Shown here in pieces: positions 51,983-59,885 of a stretch of DNA of 64,000 nt. Source of the stretch: Parvibaculum sp049671045 (lineage in GTDB: Bacteria > Pseudomonadota > Alphaproteobacteria > Parvibaculales > Parvibaculaceae). The notes under the pieces were generated by a model. It saw nothing but the letters and a program-made list of their open reading frames with translations, ran no database searches and was not told the DNA's origin. The DNA lies in the NCBI RefSeq assembly GCF_049671045.1, contig NZ_JBATUH010000111.1:10124-74123 (forward strand). Direction: 5' to 3'. Each line of letters opens with the position of its first letter. Within the stretch, counting starts at the first letter, position 1. Position numbers and translations under genes: made by a program.

Positions 51983-53029
51983 ATGGATCTCTTTCCGCTC
52001 GCGCGGCCCGTGCTGCGCCATATCGACCCCGAGCGCGCGCACCGCTTGACCATCCTTGCGCTGAAGCTCGGCCTCGCCCCGCGCGACGACGAGCCCGATC
52101 CCGCCTCGCTCGCGATTGACCTCTGGGGCCTGCATTTCTCCAATCCGCTCGGCATTGCTGCGGGCTTCGACAAGAACGGCGAAGTGCCCGACGTCATGCT
52201 GAAGCTCGGGCTCGGCTTCGCGGAGGTCGGCACCACGACGCCGCGCCCCCAGAGCGGAAATCCGCGCCCGCGCATCTTCCGCCTGAACGGCGAGGGCGCC
52301 GTCATCAACCGGCTCGGCTTCAACAATGAGGGGCATGCGGCGCTGAAGCGCCGCCTCGAGGCGCGCCGCGCGCGGCCCGGCATCGTCGGCGTCAATATCG
52401 GCGCCAACAAGGACGCGGCCGACAGGATCGCCGATTACGAAGCGGGCATCGCCGCCTTCGAGGGGCTCGCCTCCTATTTCACAGTGAACATCTCCTCGCC
52501 CAACACGCCCGGCCTGCGCGCGCTTCAGAACAAGGCCGAGCTTGAAAACCTCGTCGCCCGCGTGCTCGCCGCACGCAAAGGGCGCACGCCCGTCCTCCTC
52601 AAGATCGCGCCCGATCTCACCGATGCCGAACTTGCCGACATCGCCGAAGTGGCGCTCGAAAAGGGGCTCGACGGCCTCATCGTCTCCAACACGACGATCA
52701 GGCGGGAGGGGCTTGTCTCTTCGCCCGCCGCCTCCGAGACGGGCGGTCTTTCCGGCCGGCCGCTCTTTTCGCTCTCCACGGAGGTGCTGAAGACGATCTA
52801 TCGCCTCACGGGCGGGAAAATCCCCATTGTCGGCGTCGGCGGCGTGTCGTCGGGCGCGGACGCCTATGCGAAGATCCGCGCCGGCGCGTCGCTCGTTCAG
52901 CTTTATACGGCGCTCGTCTTCGAGGGGCCGGCCCTTGTCCGCCGCATCAAGCGGGAACTGGCGCAGGCCCTCGCCGCCGATGGTTTCGGGAACATTCGCG
53001 ACGCCATCGGCGTCGATGTGAAGAACTAG
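51983..53029 (+). CDS. pyrD: Dihydroorotate dehydrogenase (quinone), class 2
   Basis: This membrane-associated DHODH has 348 residues: FSNPLGIAAGFDKNGEVPD, the FMN/orotate motifs GFAEVGTTTPRPQSGNPRPR, GAVINRLGFNNEG, NISSPNTPGLRALQ with the catalytic Ser, and PIVGVGGVSSGADAYAKI. The N-terminal helices (PLARPVLRHIDPERAHRLTI) form the quinone entry. It oxidises dihydroorotate to orotate in pyrimidine synthesis. The ATG at 51983 gives the family start. Confidence 0.95.
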   Translation: MDLFPLARPVLRHIDPERAHRLTILALKLGLAPRDDEPDPASLAIDLWGLHFSNPLGIAAGFDKNGEVPDVMLKLGLGFAEVGTTTPRPQSGNPRPRIFRLNGEGAVINRLGFNNEGHAALKRRLEARRARPGIVGVNIGANKDAADRIADYEAGIAAFEGLASYFTVNISSPNTPGLRALQNKAELENLVARVLAARKGRTPVLLKIAPDLTDAELADIAEVALEKGLDGLIVSNTTIRREGLVSSPAASETGGLSGRPLFSLSTEVLKTIYRLTGGKIPIVGVGGVSSGADAYAKIRAGASLVQLYTALVFEGPALVRRIKRELAQALAADGFGNIRDAIGVDVKN

Positions 53030-53085
53030 ATTGCCGAGAGGCGAAAGGCCGGCCTTGCAAGGCCAACTCCAGAAAGGAATCCGGC

Positions 53086-53445
53086 ATGGCGAAAGTCACC
53101 ATCTGGCACAATCCGCGCTGCAGCACTTCGCGCTCGACGCTCTCGCTTCTCGAGCAGCATGGCCTCGATCCCGAGATCGTCGAATATCTGAAGACGCCTC
53201 CTTCCGCCGAGGAGCTGAAAGCGGTGCTGAAGAAGCTGCGCATGAAGCCGCGCGACCTCATGCGCAAGAAGGAAGCGCTCTACAAGGAACTGGGCCTCGA
53301 CGACGAGGCCCTGAGCGACGACCGGCTCGTGGAGACCATGGCCGAGAACCCGATCCTCATCGAGCGGCCCGTGGTCCTTTTCGGTCAGCGCGCGGCGCTC
53401 GGCCGCCCGCCGGAGAACGTGCTCGATCTCTTCACCGATCTCTGA
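53086..53445 (+). CDS. ArsC-family arsenate reductase (glutaredoxin type)
   Basis: This thioredoxin-fold protein of 119 residues has IWHNPRCSTSRSTLSLL with catalytic Cys12, LKTPPSAEELKAVLKKL and NPILIERPVVLFG. It has the arsenate-reductase signature, but no arsR or efflux gene lies near, so it could be one of the many ArsC/YffB-like proteins of other function. It lies downstream of pyrD (57-base gap). Confidence 0.87.
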   Translation: MAKVTIWHNPRCSTSRSTLSLLEQHGLDPEIVEYLKTPPSAEELKAVLKKLRMKPRDLMRKKEALYKELGLDDEALSDDRLVETMAENPILIERPVVLFGQRAALGRPPENVLDLFTDL

Positions 53446-53467
53446 GAGGCGGAAGAGGGCACCCCGC

Positions 53468-53917
53468 TCAGGCGCCCGTATTTTCCTCGGCCTTGAGCAG
53501 AAAATGCCCATGCGCCGAGGCGATGGGCCGCGCGCGGTCCTCCTGCCAGGCCTCGGCCTGCACGGTGACGACCCTGCGGCCCTGCTTGGTGATGTGCGCC
53601 CGGCCATAGGTGTCGAGCGGCTTGCCCGAGCGCAGATAGTCGATGGTGAGGCCGATGGGCTTTGGGATCGAGGGCATGCCCGTCTCGAAGGCGACCTGGA
53701 TGATCGCCGTCATTTCGAGAAAGGCGCCGATGACGCCGCCATGGAGCGCCGGCAGCGCTGGATTGCCGATGAGCTTCTCGTCGAATTTGAGCACCGTCGT
53801 GATCTCGTTGCCCTTCTGATCGACCGAAATGCCGAGAAAGCGCGCATAGGGGATCGCTTCGATGAATTTTTCGAGGTCGCGCGTCACGGGCGCATCTCCG
53901 GATTTGTTGTCGGCCAT
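53468..53917 (-). CDS. PaaI-family thioesterase
   Basis: This hotdog-fold thioesterase has 149 residues: YARFLGISVDQKGNEITTVLKFDEKLIGNPALPALHGGVIGAFLE is split by domain, with HGGVIGAFLEMTAI as the active-site helix and GLTIDYLRSGKPLDTYGRAHI as the central strand. It hydrolyses an acyl- or aryl-CoA. It lies 5 bases after a second thioesterase gene on the same strand; the two share the EKLIGN and HGGVI blocks and may act together. Confidence 0.9.
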   Translation of the reverse strand: MADNKSGDAPVTRDLEKFIEAIPYARFLGISVDQKGNEITTVLKFDEKLIGNPALPALHGGVIGAFLEMTAIIQVAFETGMPSIPKPIGLTIDYLRSGKPLDTYGRAHITKQGRRVVTVQAEAWQEDRARPIASAHGHFLLKAEENTGA

Positions 53918-53922
53918 CTCGC

Positions 53923-54423
53923 TCACCCCTCGCTCTTCGGCATGATGTCGCTGAGCGCCATCGCGCTGGGCGGCAGGGTGCGGTTGGCGCCCAGCATGAA
54001 CGTGCCGACACAGGCGGCGATGGGGTCCGCCTCGTCCGTGTGATAGGCGGTGCCGCGCACGAAGGCGATATTGCGCGTGACCTTGTAGCAATGCGCGTGG
54101 CTCATGAGCGCAAGGCCCGGCGTCGCGGGCTTCATGTAGTCGATGCGGAGATCGAGTGTCGCGATCGACATGCGCGCTGTAAGCGCGAGCTGGACGGCCA
54201 TGCCGCAAGTGTGGTCGAGAAGCGTCGTGATGACGCCGCCATGAATGACGCCCGTCTCCACATTGCCGATGAGCTTCTCGTCATAAGGGACGCTCAGCCA
54301 GGCATTGGCGGCGGACGCGTCGATGACCTTCATGTTGAGGGCCTTTGCCTGCGGCGTATAGGCGATCATCGAGGCCTTCATGGCTTCGACGACTTCGGGC
54401 GTGATCTTGAATTCGCTTTGCAT
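53923..54423 (-). CDS. PaaI-family thioesterase
   Basis: This second hotdog thioesterase has 166 residues: VPYDEKLIGNVETGVIHGGVITTLLDHTCG with the active-site HGG helix and Asp, then ATLDLRIDYMKPATPGLALMSHAHCYKVTR. It is the first gene of a thioesterase pair and is divergent from a TetR gene whose product might regulate them. The acyl-CoA substrate is not known. Confidence 0.9.
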   Translation of the reverse strand: MQSEFKITPEVVEAMKASMIAYTPQAKALNMKVIDASAANAWLSVPYDEKLIGNVETGVIHGGVITTLLDHTCGMAVQLALTARMSIATLDLRIDYMKPATPGLALMSHAHCYKVTRNIAFVRGTAYHTDEADPIAACVGTFMLGANRTLPPSAMALSDIMPKSEG

Positions 54424-54799
54424 GGGTCTGGTCTGTTCGTTGGCCGCGCATGGCAGGGGGAGCCTTTCTTCCGGCTCCTCCGCCCCGCAATGCCGGTCGG
54501 GTAACGGTTCGAGGCTTACGCGCTATGGCGCCCACGGTCACCAAATTTGTTGCCCGGGGGCGGGGGCGTGTCCTTCGCTCTGTCTCGCTTCGGGGCGCCT
54601 CGCCTTCCGCGCCTCTGATTCGATCGTTCAACCCATTGAATCAAGAGCCTTTTTTCAGGCTTCCCGAGTGCGGCAAATTGACCTTGCCGGGCTTTCGTTT
54701 AGATTAGGCGCATTGGAGGTTGCCCGCTCGGGGAAACCCGGGAGAGGCGCCAGGAGGGATGATGACTGCGTCCGAGAGCTTAAGGACTTCGGCCCGCGC
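54424..54799. other. Intergenic region between the thioesterase pair and the TetR gene
   Basis: About 376 bases between divergent genes. There is no conserved gene here. A TTGACC (54678-54683), 16-base spacer and TAGATT (54700-54705) form a candidate promoter toward the TetR gene. A 14-codon frame at 54759-54803 with an AGGAGGG site overlaps the TetR start and is listed separately. The rest shows no strong repeat. Confidence 0.5.
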
Positions 54800-54803
54800 A
54801 TGA
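54759..54803 (+). CDS. Possible 14-residue leader peptide overlapping the TetR start
   Basis: ATG ATG ACT GCG ... GCA TGA encodes MMTASESLRTSARA. It follows a strong AGGAGGG, and its stop codon overlaps the TetR start codon (ATGA at 54800-54803), while the TetR start has no ribosome site of its own. This suggests a translation-coupled leader; it may also be chance. Confidence 0.4.
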   Translation: MMTASESLRTSARA

Positions 54804-55474
54804 CCGAGGTCAAGGAGAAGGAGCTGTCCGCCGGAGCGGCGGGAGCGTTCGCTGCTTCGGCGAAACCCATGGGCAAGCGCGAACAGACGAAGCTCAACAA
54901 TCGCGAGGCGATCCTCAACGCCGCCCGTGAGGTCTTTGCCGAACTCGGCTACGGCGCCACCACGGTGCGCGACATCATCCGCAAGACCGGCCTCGCCTCC
55001 GGCACCTTCTACAACTACTACAAGAGCAAGGAAGAGGTCTTCGAGGCGCTGATGGATGACGGCATGCGCCGCATCCGGCCCCGTCTCAAGGCGGATCGCA
55101 TTCGCTCGCGCACCTTCGAGGAATTCATCCGCAACGCCTTCCGCACCTATTTCGATTATCTGGCGAGCGACCGGATGACCTTCCAGATCATCAGGCGCAA
55201 TCCGACGGCGCTGCGCGTGCGCATGGACAGCCCCGAGATGGTCGCCGGCTTCGAGGAAATCCGGCAATACATCGAGGAAGACATACGCGACGGCAATGTG
55301 CCGCCGGTCGATTCGGAATATCTCATGGCGGCCGTGGTCGGCATCGCCATGGAGATCGGCGACCGCATGATCATGCGTGGCGAGATCGATCCGAAAACCG
55401 CGGCGGATTTCGCGACCACGCTCGTGCTGCACGGTTTCCATGCGCTGCCTGTGAAGACGGAAGCCGGTTCCTGA
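54800..55474 (+). CDS. TetR/AcrR family transcriptional regulator
   Basis: The 224-residue protein has the TetR HTH at about 33-80: NREAILNAAREVFAELGYGATTVRDIIRK with GLASGTFYNYYKSKEEVFEALM. The C-terminal domain is the type found in regulators of fatty-acid genes. It lies divergent from a thioesterase pair and 29 bases upstream of an HSL-type esterase gene, so it probably controls one or both. Confidence 0.9.
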   Translation: MTEVKEKELSAGAAGAFAASAKPMGKREQTKLNNREAILNAAREVFAELGYGATTVRDIIRKTGLASGTFYNYYKSKEEVFEALMDDGMRRIRPRLKADRIRSRTFEEFIRNAFRTYFDYLASDRMTFQIIRRNPTALRVRMDSPEMVAGFEEIRQYIEEDIRDGNVPPVDSEYLMAAVVGIAMEIGDRMIMRGEIDPKTAADFATTLVLHGFHALPVKTEAGS

Positions 55475-55503
55475 TCGGGCATGTCCTTGGGGGAGGATAG
55501 GGT

Positions 55504-56529
55504 TTGAGCATCCAGAAGCTGATCGTCCGCACTCTGCTCAAATTGCCGGATGGCGCGCTCATCGCCATGGCTGGCGGAAAGCCGCTGACGATCGACGGAC
55601 GCACGCTGGATGCCCGCGTGCAGTTTCTCGCCGCGCAAGGCGCCCGCGCGCCTTCCATCACCACGCTCGACCCGGTGGCCGCGCGCGCGGCGACCGCGCA
55701 AGGGCTGAAGCTCCTCGACGGCGTGCGGAGCCCGAAGGTTCGTGTGGAGGAGATGGAGGTGCCAGGCCCGGCAGGCCCGCTCGACGCGCGTCTCTACACG
55801 CCCGCCAATGCGTCAGGGCCGCTCCCCGGTCTCGTCTTCTTCCATTTTGGCGGCTGCGTCATCGGCGATCTCGATACATGCGACACCTTCTGCTCGATGC
55901 TGTCGGAGATCGGCGAATGCGTCGTTCTTTCTGTCGCCTATCGTCTGGCGCCCGAGCATAAATATCCCGCCGCCGCCGAGGATGCGCTCGCGGCCTATCG
56001 CTTCGCGCGGGACAATGCCCAGAAGCTTGGCATGACGCGCCGCATCGGCGTCGGCGGGGACAGCGCGGGCGGCTATCTTGCAGCCGTCGTCGCGCAGGAA
56101 ACGCTGCGGTCGGACGAGGAGGAGCCCGCGCTTCAGCTTCTCATCTATCCCGTGACGGATATGGAATGGCAGGGCGGCTCATGGACGAGCTGCGAGAACG
56201 TCTATCCGCTCACCCGCGAAATCATGGACTGGTTCATCGGCCACTATCTCCATGACCGAAGCGAGGCGAAGGAGCTTCGCGCCTCGCCGCTCAAGGCGAA
56301 CGACCTCGAAGGGCTTTGCCCCGCGATCGTCGTGACGGCGGGCTTCGACGTGCTGCGCGATCAGGGCGAGGCCTATGCCGACAAGCTCCGCGTGGCGGGC
56401 GTCCGCACGACCTATCGCTGCTACGACCGCCTCGCCCATGCCTTCACGGCGATGACGGGCGTGGTTCCAGCCGCAAGGCGCGCCTGCGAGGAGATCGCCC
56501 GCGACGTGCGGCGTATTCTCCACGCCTGA
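55504..56529 (+). CDS. HSL-family alpha/beta hydrolase (esterase)
   Basis: This hormone-sensitive-lipase-family esterase has 341 residues. Oxyanion hole motif HFGGC (114-118, in place of the usual HGGGW), nucleophile elbow GGDSAGGYLAA with Ser187, catalytic Asp282 in AGFDVLRDQG and His312 in LAHAFTAM. The start is TTG at 55504 behind GGGGGAGGATAGGG. It cleaves short to medium acyl esters; it is probably in one transcript with the TetR gene. Confidence 0.92.
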   Translation: MSIQKLIVRTLLKLPDGALIAMAGGKPLTIDGRTLDARVQFLAAQGARAPSITTLDPVAARAATAQGLKLLDGVRSPKVRVEEMEVPGPAGPLDARLYTPANASGPLPGLVFFHFGGCVIGDLDTCDTFCSMLSEIGECVVLSVAYRLAPEHKYPAAAEDALAAYRFARDNAQKLGMTRRIGVGGDSAGGYLAAVVAQETLRSDEEEPALQLLIYPVTDMEWQGGSWTSCENVYPLTREIMDWFIGHYLHDRSEAKELRASPLKANDLEGLCPAIVVTAGFDVLRDQGEAYADKLRVAGVRTTYRCYDRLAHAFTAMTGVVPAARRACEEIARDVRRILHA

Positions 56530-56627
56530 GAGGGCAGGCGGGGGCCTCGCGCCGCCCCTCCTGACACACCGGCAGCACGGGAGCATATCCGCTTGCCCGT
56601 CCGGGGCCCCGCATGTTATCCGGTCCT

Positions 56628-56768
56628 ATCCTTAGGGGAGTAGCCTCCCTCCATCCTTCGGGAAAGAGAGGGGCGCGCGTCAACAGACTTGGAGCCGGGT
56701 TTCCCCCTCCATGGCGCGCGCATGCGGGAGCGATGAACCGCCTGGCGAGACCTTTGGCTTGAGACGCA
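56628..56768 (+). promoter_or_regulatory. Mn2+-sensing yybP-ykoY riboswitch
   Basis: The conserved elements are all present in order: AGGGGAGTAGCC at 56635, CGTCAACAGACTTGG at about 56679-56693, and GGCGAGACCTTTGG at about 56744-56757. This is the yybP-ykoY family, which binds Mn2+ and raises expression of manganese efflux genes. It sits 70 bases ahead of a UPF0016 exporter gene, the known partner. It covers most of the 307-base gap between 56530 and 56836. Confidence 0.92.
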
Positions 56769-56836
56769 TCTCCCCGGCCGGGCGGATGCGCCGCTCAGGT
56801 CATTGGCTCAACCCGCGACCCGGCCCCGAGGAAATC

Positions 56837-57406
56837 ATGGAAGGCTTCCTGATCTCGCTGTCCGCCGTCGCCATCGCCGAGATCGGCGACAAGACGCAGT
56901 TGCTGACGCTCGTGCTCGCGGCGCGCTTCGCAAGGCCGCTCCCGCTCATAGCCGGCATCTTCGCGGCGACCATCGTCAATCATGCGCTGGCGGCGGGCGC
57001 GGGGCTTCTCATCGCCTCCTGGCTCACGCCCGAAGTGCTGCAATGGACGCTCGGCATCTCCTTCGTCGCGGGCGGGGTCTGGATGCTCATTCCGGACAAG
57101 TTCGACGAGGTTTCGGGCGGCGCTTCGCGCTTCGGCCCCTTCATCACCACGACGATCGCCTTCTTCCTCGCCGAGATGGGCGACAAGACCCAGCTTGCGA
57201 CCGTGGGGCTCGCCGCCCGTTTCGACGATCTCGTCATCGTGGCGGCGGGAACGACCATCGGCATGATGATCGCCAATGTCCCCGTGGTCTTTCTCGGCGA
57301 TGCGGCGGCGAAGTTCCTCCCCCTTCAGCTCGTTCGCGGCGCCGCGGCGGCGATCTTTTTCGCGCTCGGCCTCGTCACCATCCTCGAAGCGCTCGGCGTC
57401 GTTTGA
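56837..57406 (+). CDS. TMEM165/GDT1 (UPF0016) family manganese exporter
   Basis: The 189-residue protein has six helices in two repeats, each with the family motif: EIGDKTQ (15-21) and EMGDKTQ (113-119), the cation site. With the upstream Mn2+ riboswitch this supports manganese export. The ATG at 56837 gives the compact bacterial form; a longer in-frame start would lie inside the riboswitch. Confidence 0.93.
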   Translation: MEGFLISLSAVAIAEIGDKTQLLTLVLAARFARPLPLIAGIFAATIVNHALAAGAGLLIASWLTPEVLQWTLGISFVAGGVWMLIPDKFDEVSGGASRFGPFITTTIAFFLAEMGDKTQLATVGLAARFDDLVIVAAGTTIGMMIANVPVVFLGDAAAKFLPLQLVRGAAAAIFFALGLVTILEALGVV

Positions 57407-57465
57407 TTTCCGGCCTCGCGGCCCTATCCTCGCCCGCAAACGAAATCAAAACAGGGGAGACGCCG

Positions 57466-58443
57466 ATGCGCTCGATGCGCGTACACGAATTGTCGGAGAA
57501 TATATCCGTTCTCCGGCTCGACGATGTGACCTTGCCGCCGCCCGGTCCCGGCGAGGTGCGGCTGAGGCTCAAGGCCTGCGCCGTGAACTTTCCCGACATC
57601 CTGATGGTGCAGGGGAAATACCAGTTCAAGCCGGAGCTTCCCTTCGCGCCGGGCATGGAGGGCGCAGGCATCGTCGCCGAGGTCGGTCCGGGGGTCACGG
57701 CCCTGAAGCCGGGTGACGAGGTGGTCGCCGGGCTCAGGATCGGGGGTTTTGCCGAGGAAGTGAACATAGCGGCGGAAAACTGCCGTCCGAAGCCGCCGGG
57801 CTTGAGCTTCGTCAAGGCGGCGGCCTATCCGGCCGCCTATCTCACCGCCTATGTGGCGCTCATCATTCGCGGCCAGTTGAAGGCGGGCGAGACGCTCCTC
57901 GTGCATGGCAGCACGGGCGGCGTCGGCATGGCGGCGGTCGATATCGGCAAGCTCTGGGGCGCGACGGTCATCGCGACCTCGGCCTCGGATGAAAAGCTGA
58001 AAGTCGTGAAGGCGCGCGGCGCCGATCATGTGATCAATGTCACGGGCGGCTTCCGCGAGCGGGTGAAGGAACTCACCGGCGGCAAGGGCGCGGATGTGAT
58101 CTACGATCCCGTCGGCGGCGACATCTTCGACGAGAGCGTACGCTGCATCGCCTGGAACGGCCGTCTCCTCATCATCGGCTTCACCAGCGGCCGCATTCCC
58201 TCGGTGTCGGTCAACATGCCGCTCATCAAGGGCTTCTCGGTCGTCGGCGTGCGGGCGGGAGAATATGGCCGCCGCGACCCCGAGGCGGGAAGGCAGAACA
58301 TCGAGACGATCGACCGCCTCGCCGCCGAGGGGAAGATCGACCCCTATGTCTGCGCGACCTTCCCGCTCGAACGCGCGGTCGATGCCATGCGCATGCTTCA
58401 GAACAGGCAGGCGATCGGCAAGGTCGTCGTCACGATGGATTAG
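57466..58443 (+). CDS. Zinc-free NADPH:quinone oxidoreductase (MDR family)
   Basis: This medium-chain dehydrogenase/reductase has 325 residues: NFPDILMVQGKYQFKPELPF, GMEGAGIVAEVG, the NADPH fold VHGSTGGVGMAAVDIGKLWGA and DVIYDPVGGDIFDES. No zinc ligands are present, typical of QorA-like or enoyl-reductase-like enzymes (NADPH2:quinone reductase, sometimes acryloyl-CoA reductase-like). The ATG at 57466 has GGGGAG. A GGGGCC/GGCCCC hairpin lies just after the stop (58446-58462). Confidence 0.91.
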   Translation: MRSMRVHELSENISVLRLDDVTLPPPGPGEVRLRLKACAVNFPDILMVQGKYQFKPELPFAPGMEGAGIVAEVGPGVTALKPGDEVVAGLRIGGFAEEVNIAAENCRPKPPGLSFVKAAAYPAAYLTAYVALIIRGQLKAGETLLVHGSTGGVGMAAVDIGKLWGATVIATSASDEKLKVVKARGADHVINVTGGFRERVKELTGGKGADVIYDPVGGDIFDESVRCIAWNGRLLIIGFTSGRIPSVSVNMPLIKGFSVVGVRAGEYGRRDPEAGRQNIETIDRLAAEGKIDPYVCATFPLERAVDAMRMLQNRQAIGKVVVTMD

Positions 58444-58445
58444 CG

Positions 58446-58462
58446 GGGGCCGAGGGCCCCGG
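58446..58462. terminator. GC hairpin between convergent genes
   Basis: GGGGGCC and GGGCCCC flank GA directly after the quinone reductase stop. There is no T-tract; it separates convergent genes and may act on both. Confidence 0.4.
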
Positions 58463-58509
58463 GGCATGCGGAGCGCCGCAAGCGCCGCGCCCCGCATGTC
58501 GCCACCTGC

Positions 58510-59400
58510 CTAGATGCTCCGCTGCGCCTTGTCCTTCTCGTTCGCGCTGCGGATCATCTCGCGCATGCCGGCCCATTCCGCCTCGCTCAGCTTCGACAGC
58601 CGCGAGAAATTGCCGCCACTTGCAAGATGCATCGCGCCGTCAATGGCGATGGTCTGGCCCGTGAGATATTCGCAGCCATCCGCCATGAGGAAGGTGGCGA
58701 GGTTCTTCAGTTCGTCCATACGGCCGACGCGGCCCATGGGAATGCCCTCGCGCGATGTGTCGCCCTCGACGGACTCGCCGGGGCTCAGCCTCTCCCATGC
58801 GCCCTTGGTCGGAAACGGTCCCGGCGCGATCGCATTGAGGCGGATGCCGTACTCGCCCCACTCGGCGGCGAGCGACTTCGTCATGATGTTGAGGCCCGCC
58901 TTCGACATGGCCGAGGGCACGGTGAAGGGGCTGCCGTTCCAGACCCATGTGGTCAGGATCGAAATGACGCTCGCGGGCACCTTGTCCTCGATCCAGCGCT
59001 TGCCGCAGGCGAGCGTCACATAGAAGGAGCCGTGAAAGACGATGCCCGCAATGGCGTCGAAGCCGCGCGGCGAGAGATCCTTCGTCGGGCTGATGAAATT
59101 GCCCGCCGCATTGTTGACGAGGCCGGTGAGCGGTCCGCCATCGGCCCAGATCTCCGCGATCATCTCGTCGACAGCGGCCGCGACGCGGATATCGACCGAA
59201 TGCGTCTTCACCGAGCCGCCATGTTTGTCCATGAGTTCTCTGGCGGTGTCGTCGAGCACGTTCTTGCGGCGTCCGCAGATATAGACCTCGGCGCCGAGCC
59301 TGAGATAGTCCTCCGCCATCTCCTTGCCGAGGCCCGTCCCGCCGCCCGTGACGAGGATGCGCTTGCCCTTGAGGAGCCCGTCGCGAAACATCGAAACCAT
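58510..59400 (-). CDS. SDR family protein resembling 2,4-dienoyl-CoA reductase
   Basis: This SDR has 296 residues: GKRILVTGGGTGLGKEMAEDYLRLG, VNNAAGNFISPTKDLSPRGFDA, ISILTTWVWNGSPFTVPSAMSKAGL and the C-terminal TGQTIAIDGAMHLASGG. The catalytic YxxxK is replaced by SAMSK (Ser163, Lys167), the hallmark of the 2,4-dienoyl-CoA reductase branch, as is the NNAAGNFISP block. It would reduce 2,4-dienoyl-CoA in beta-oxidation of unsaturated fatty acids with NADPH. Confidence 0.88.
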   Translation of the reverse strand: MVSMFRDGLLKGKRILVTGGGTGLGKEMAEDYLRLGAEVYICGRRKNVLDDTARELMDKHGGSVKTHSVDIRVAAAVDEMIAEIWADGGPLTGLVNNAAGNFISPTKDLSPRGFDAIAGIVFHGSFYVTLACGKRWIEDKVPASVISILTTWVWNGSPFTVPSAMSKAGLNIMTKSLAAEWGEYGIRLNAIAPGPFPTKGAWERLSPGESVEGDTSREGIPMGRVGRMDELKNLATFLMADGCEYLTGQTIAIDGAMHLASGGNFSRLSKLSEAEWAGMREMIRSANEKDKAQRSI

Positions 59401-59500
59401 ATTGTCCTCCCATGTGTTGCGTTGGCGGGAGGATAGCAGCCGGACGATCCTTCGCCAGCATGCGCGTGATGGGCCGAGCGGCTGCGAGGCCGCCCCTGCG

Positions 59501-59764
59501 TCACTTCTTCTCGACGAGATAGGTCCAGAGCCGCACGACGAGCCAGATGGGCACGACCACCACCGCGCCGAGCAGGAAATACTTCACCGACCAGTTGATC
59601 GCGTCGAAGCCCATGCGCCAGATGCGCTCCACCGTGTCGAGAAAATCGAGCCAGAGGTCGATCGGCCTGATCCCGAACCAGGCGAGCAGCACGCCGACGA
59701 CGACCGACGCCGCGGCGAGCTTGAGAAGTGTCGGGAGAACGGGGCCGCCGAAAAGCCGATCCAT
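59501..59764 (-). CDS. Small membrane protein (DUF6460-like)
   Basis: This 87-residue protein has two long hydrophobic helices (about 10-32 and 60-80) around a loop GIRPIDLWLDFLDTVERIW. The pattern LLKLAAASVVVGVLLAWFGI and YFLLGAVVVVPIWLVVRLW recurs in small alphaproteobacterial proteins of the DUF6460 type. The function is unknown. It lies between an MscS channel gene and an SDR gene, same strand. Confidence 0.75.
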   Translation of the reverse strand: MDRLFGGPVLPTLLKLAAASVVVGVLLAWFGIRPIDLWLDFLDTVERIWRMGFDAINWSVKYFLLGAVVVVPIWLVVRLWTYLVEKK

Positions 59765-59885
59765 GAGCTTGTCCTCCGGGCGCGTAATGGGCCGATCGAG
59801 TTAACCTATCCCATATATTCGGGGAAGAAACGGGGCATCGGACCTCTGGCGGGTCCGGGCGCGCCGCCGTCCCCTGAAATCCCGC

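Noticed and set aside
53086..53445. Arsenic resistance operon
   Set aside because: Only an ArsC-like gene is present; no ArsR, ArsB/Acr3 or other ars gene is nearby.
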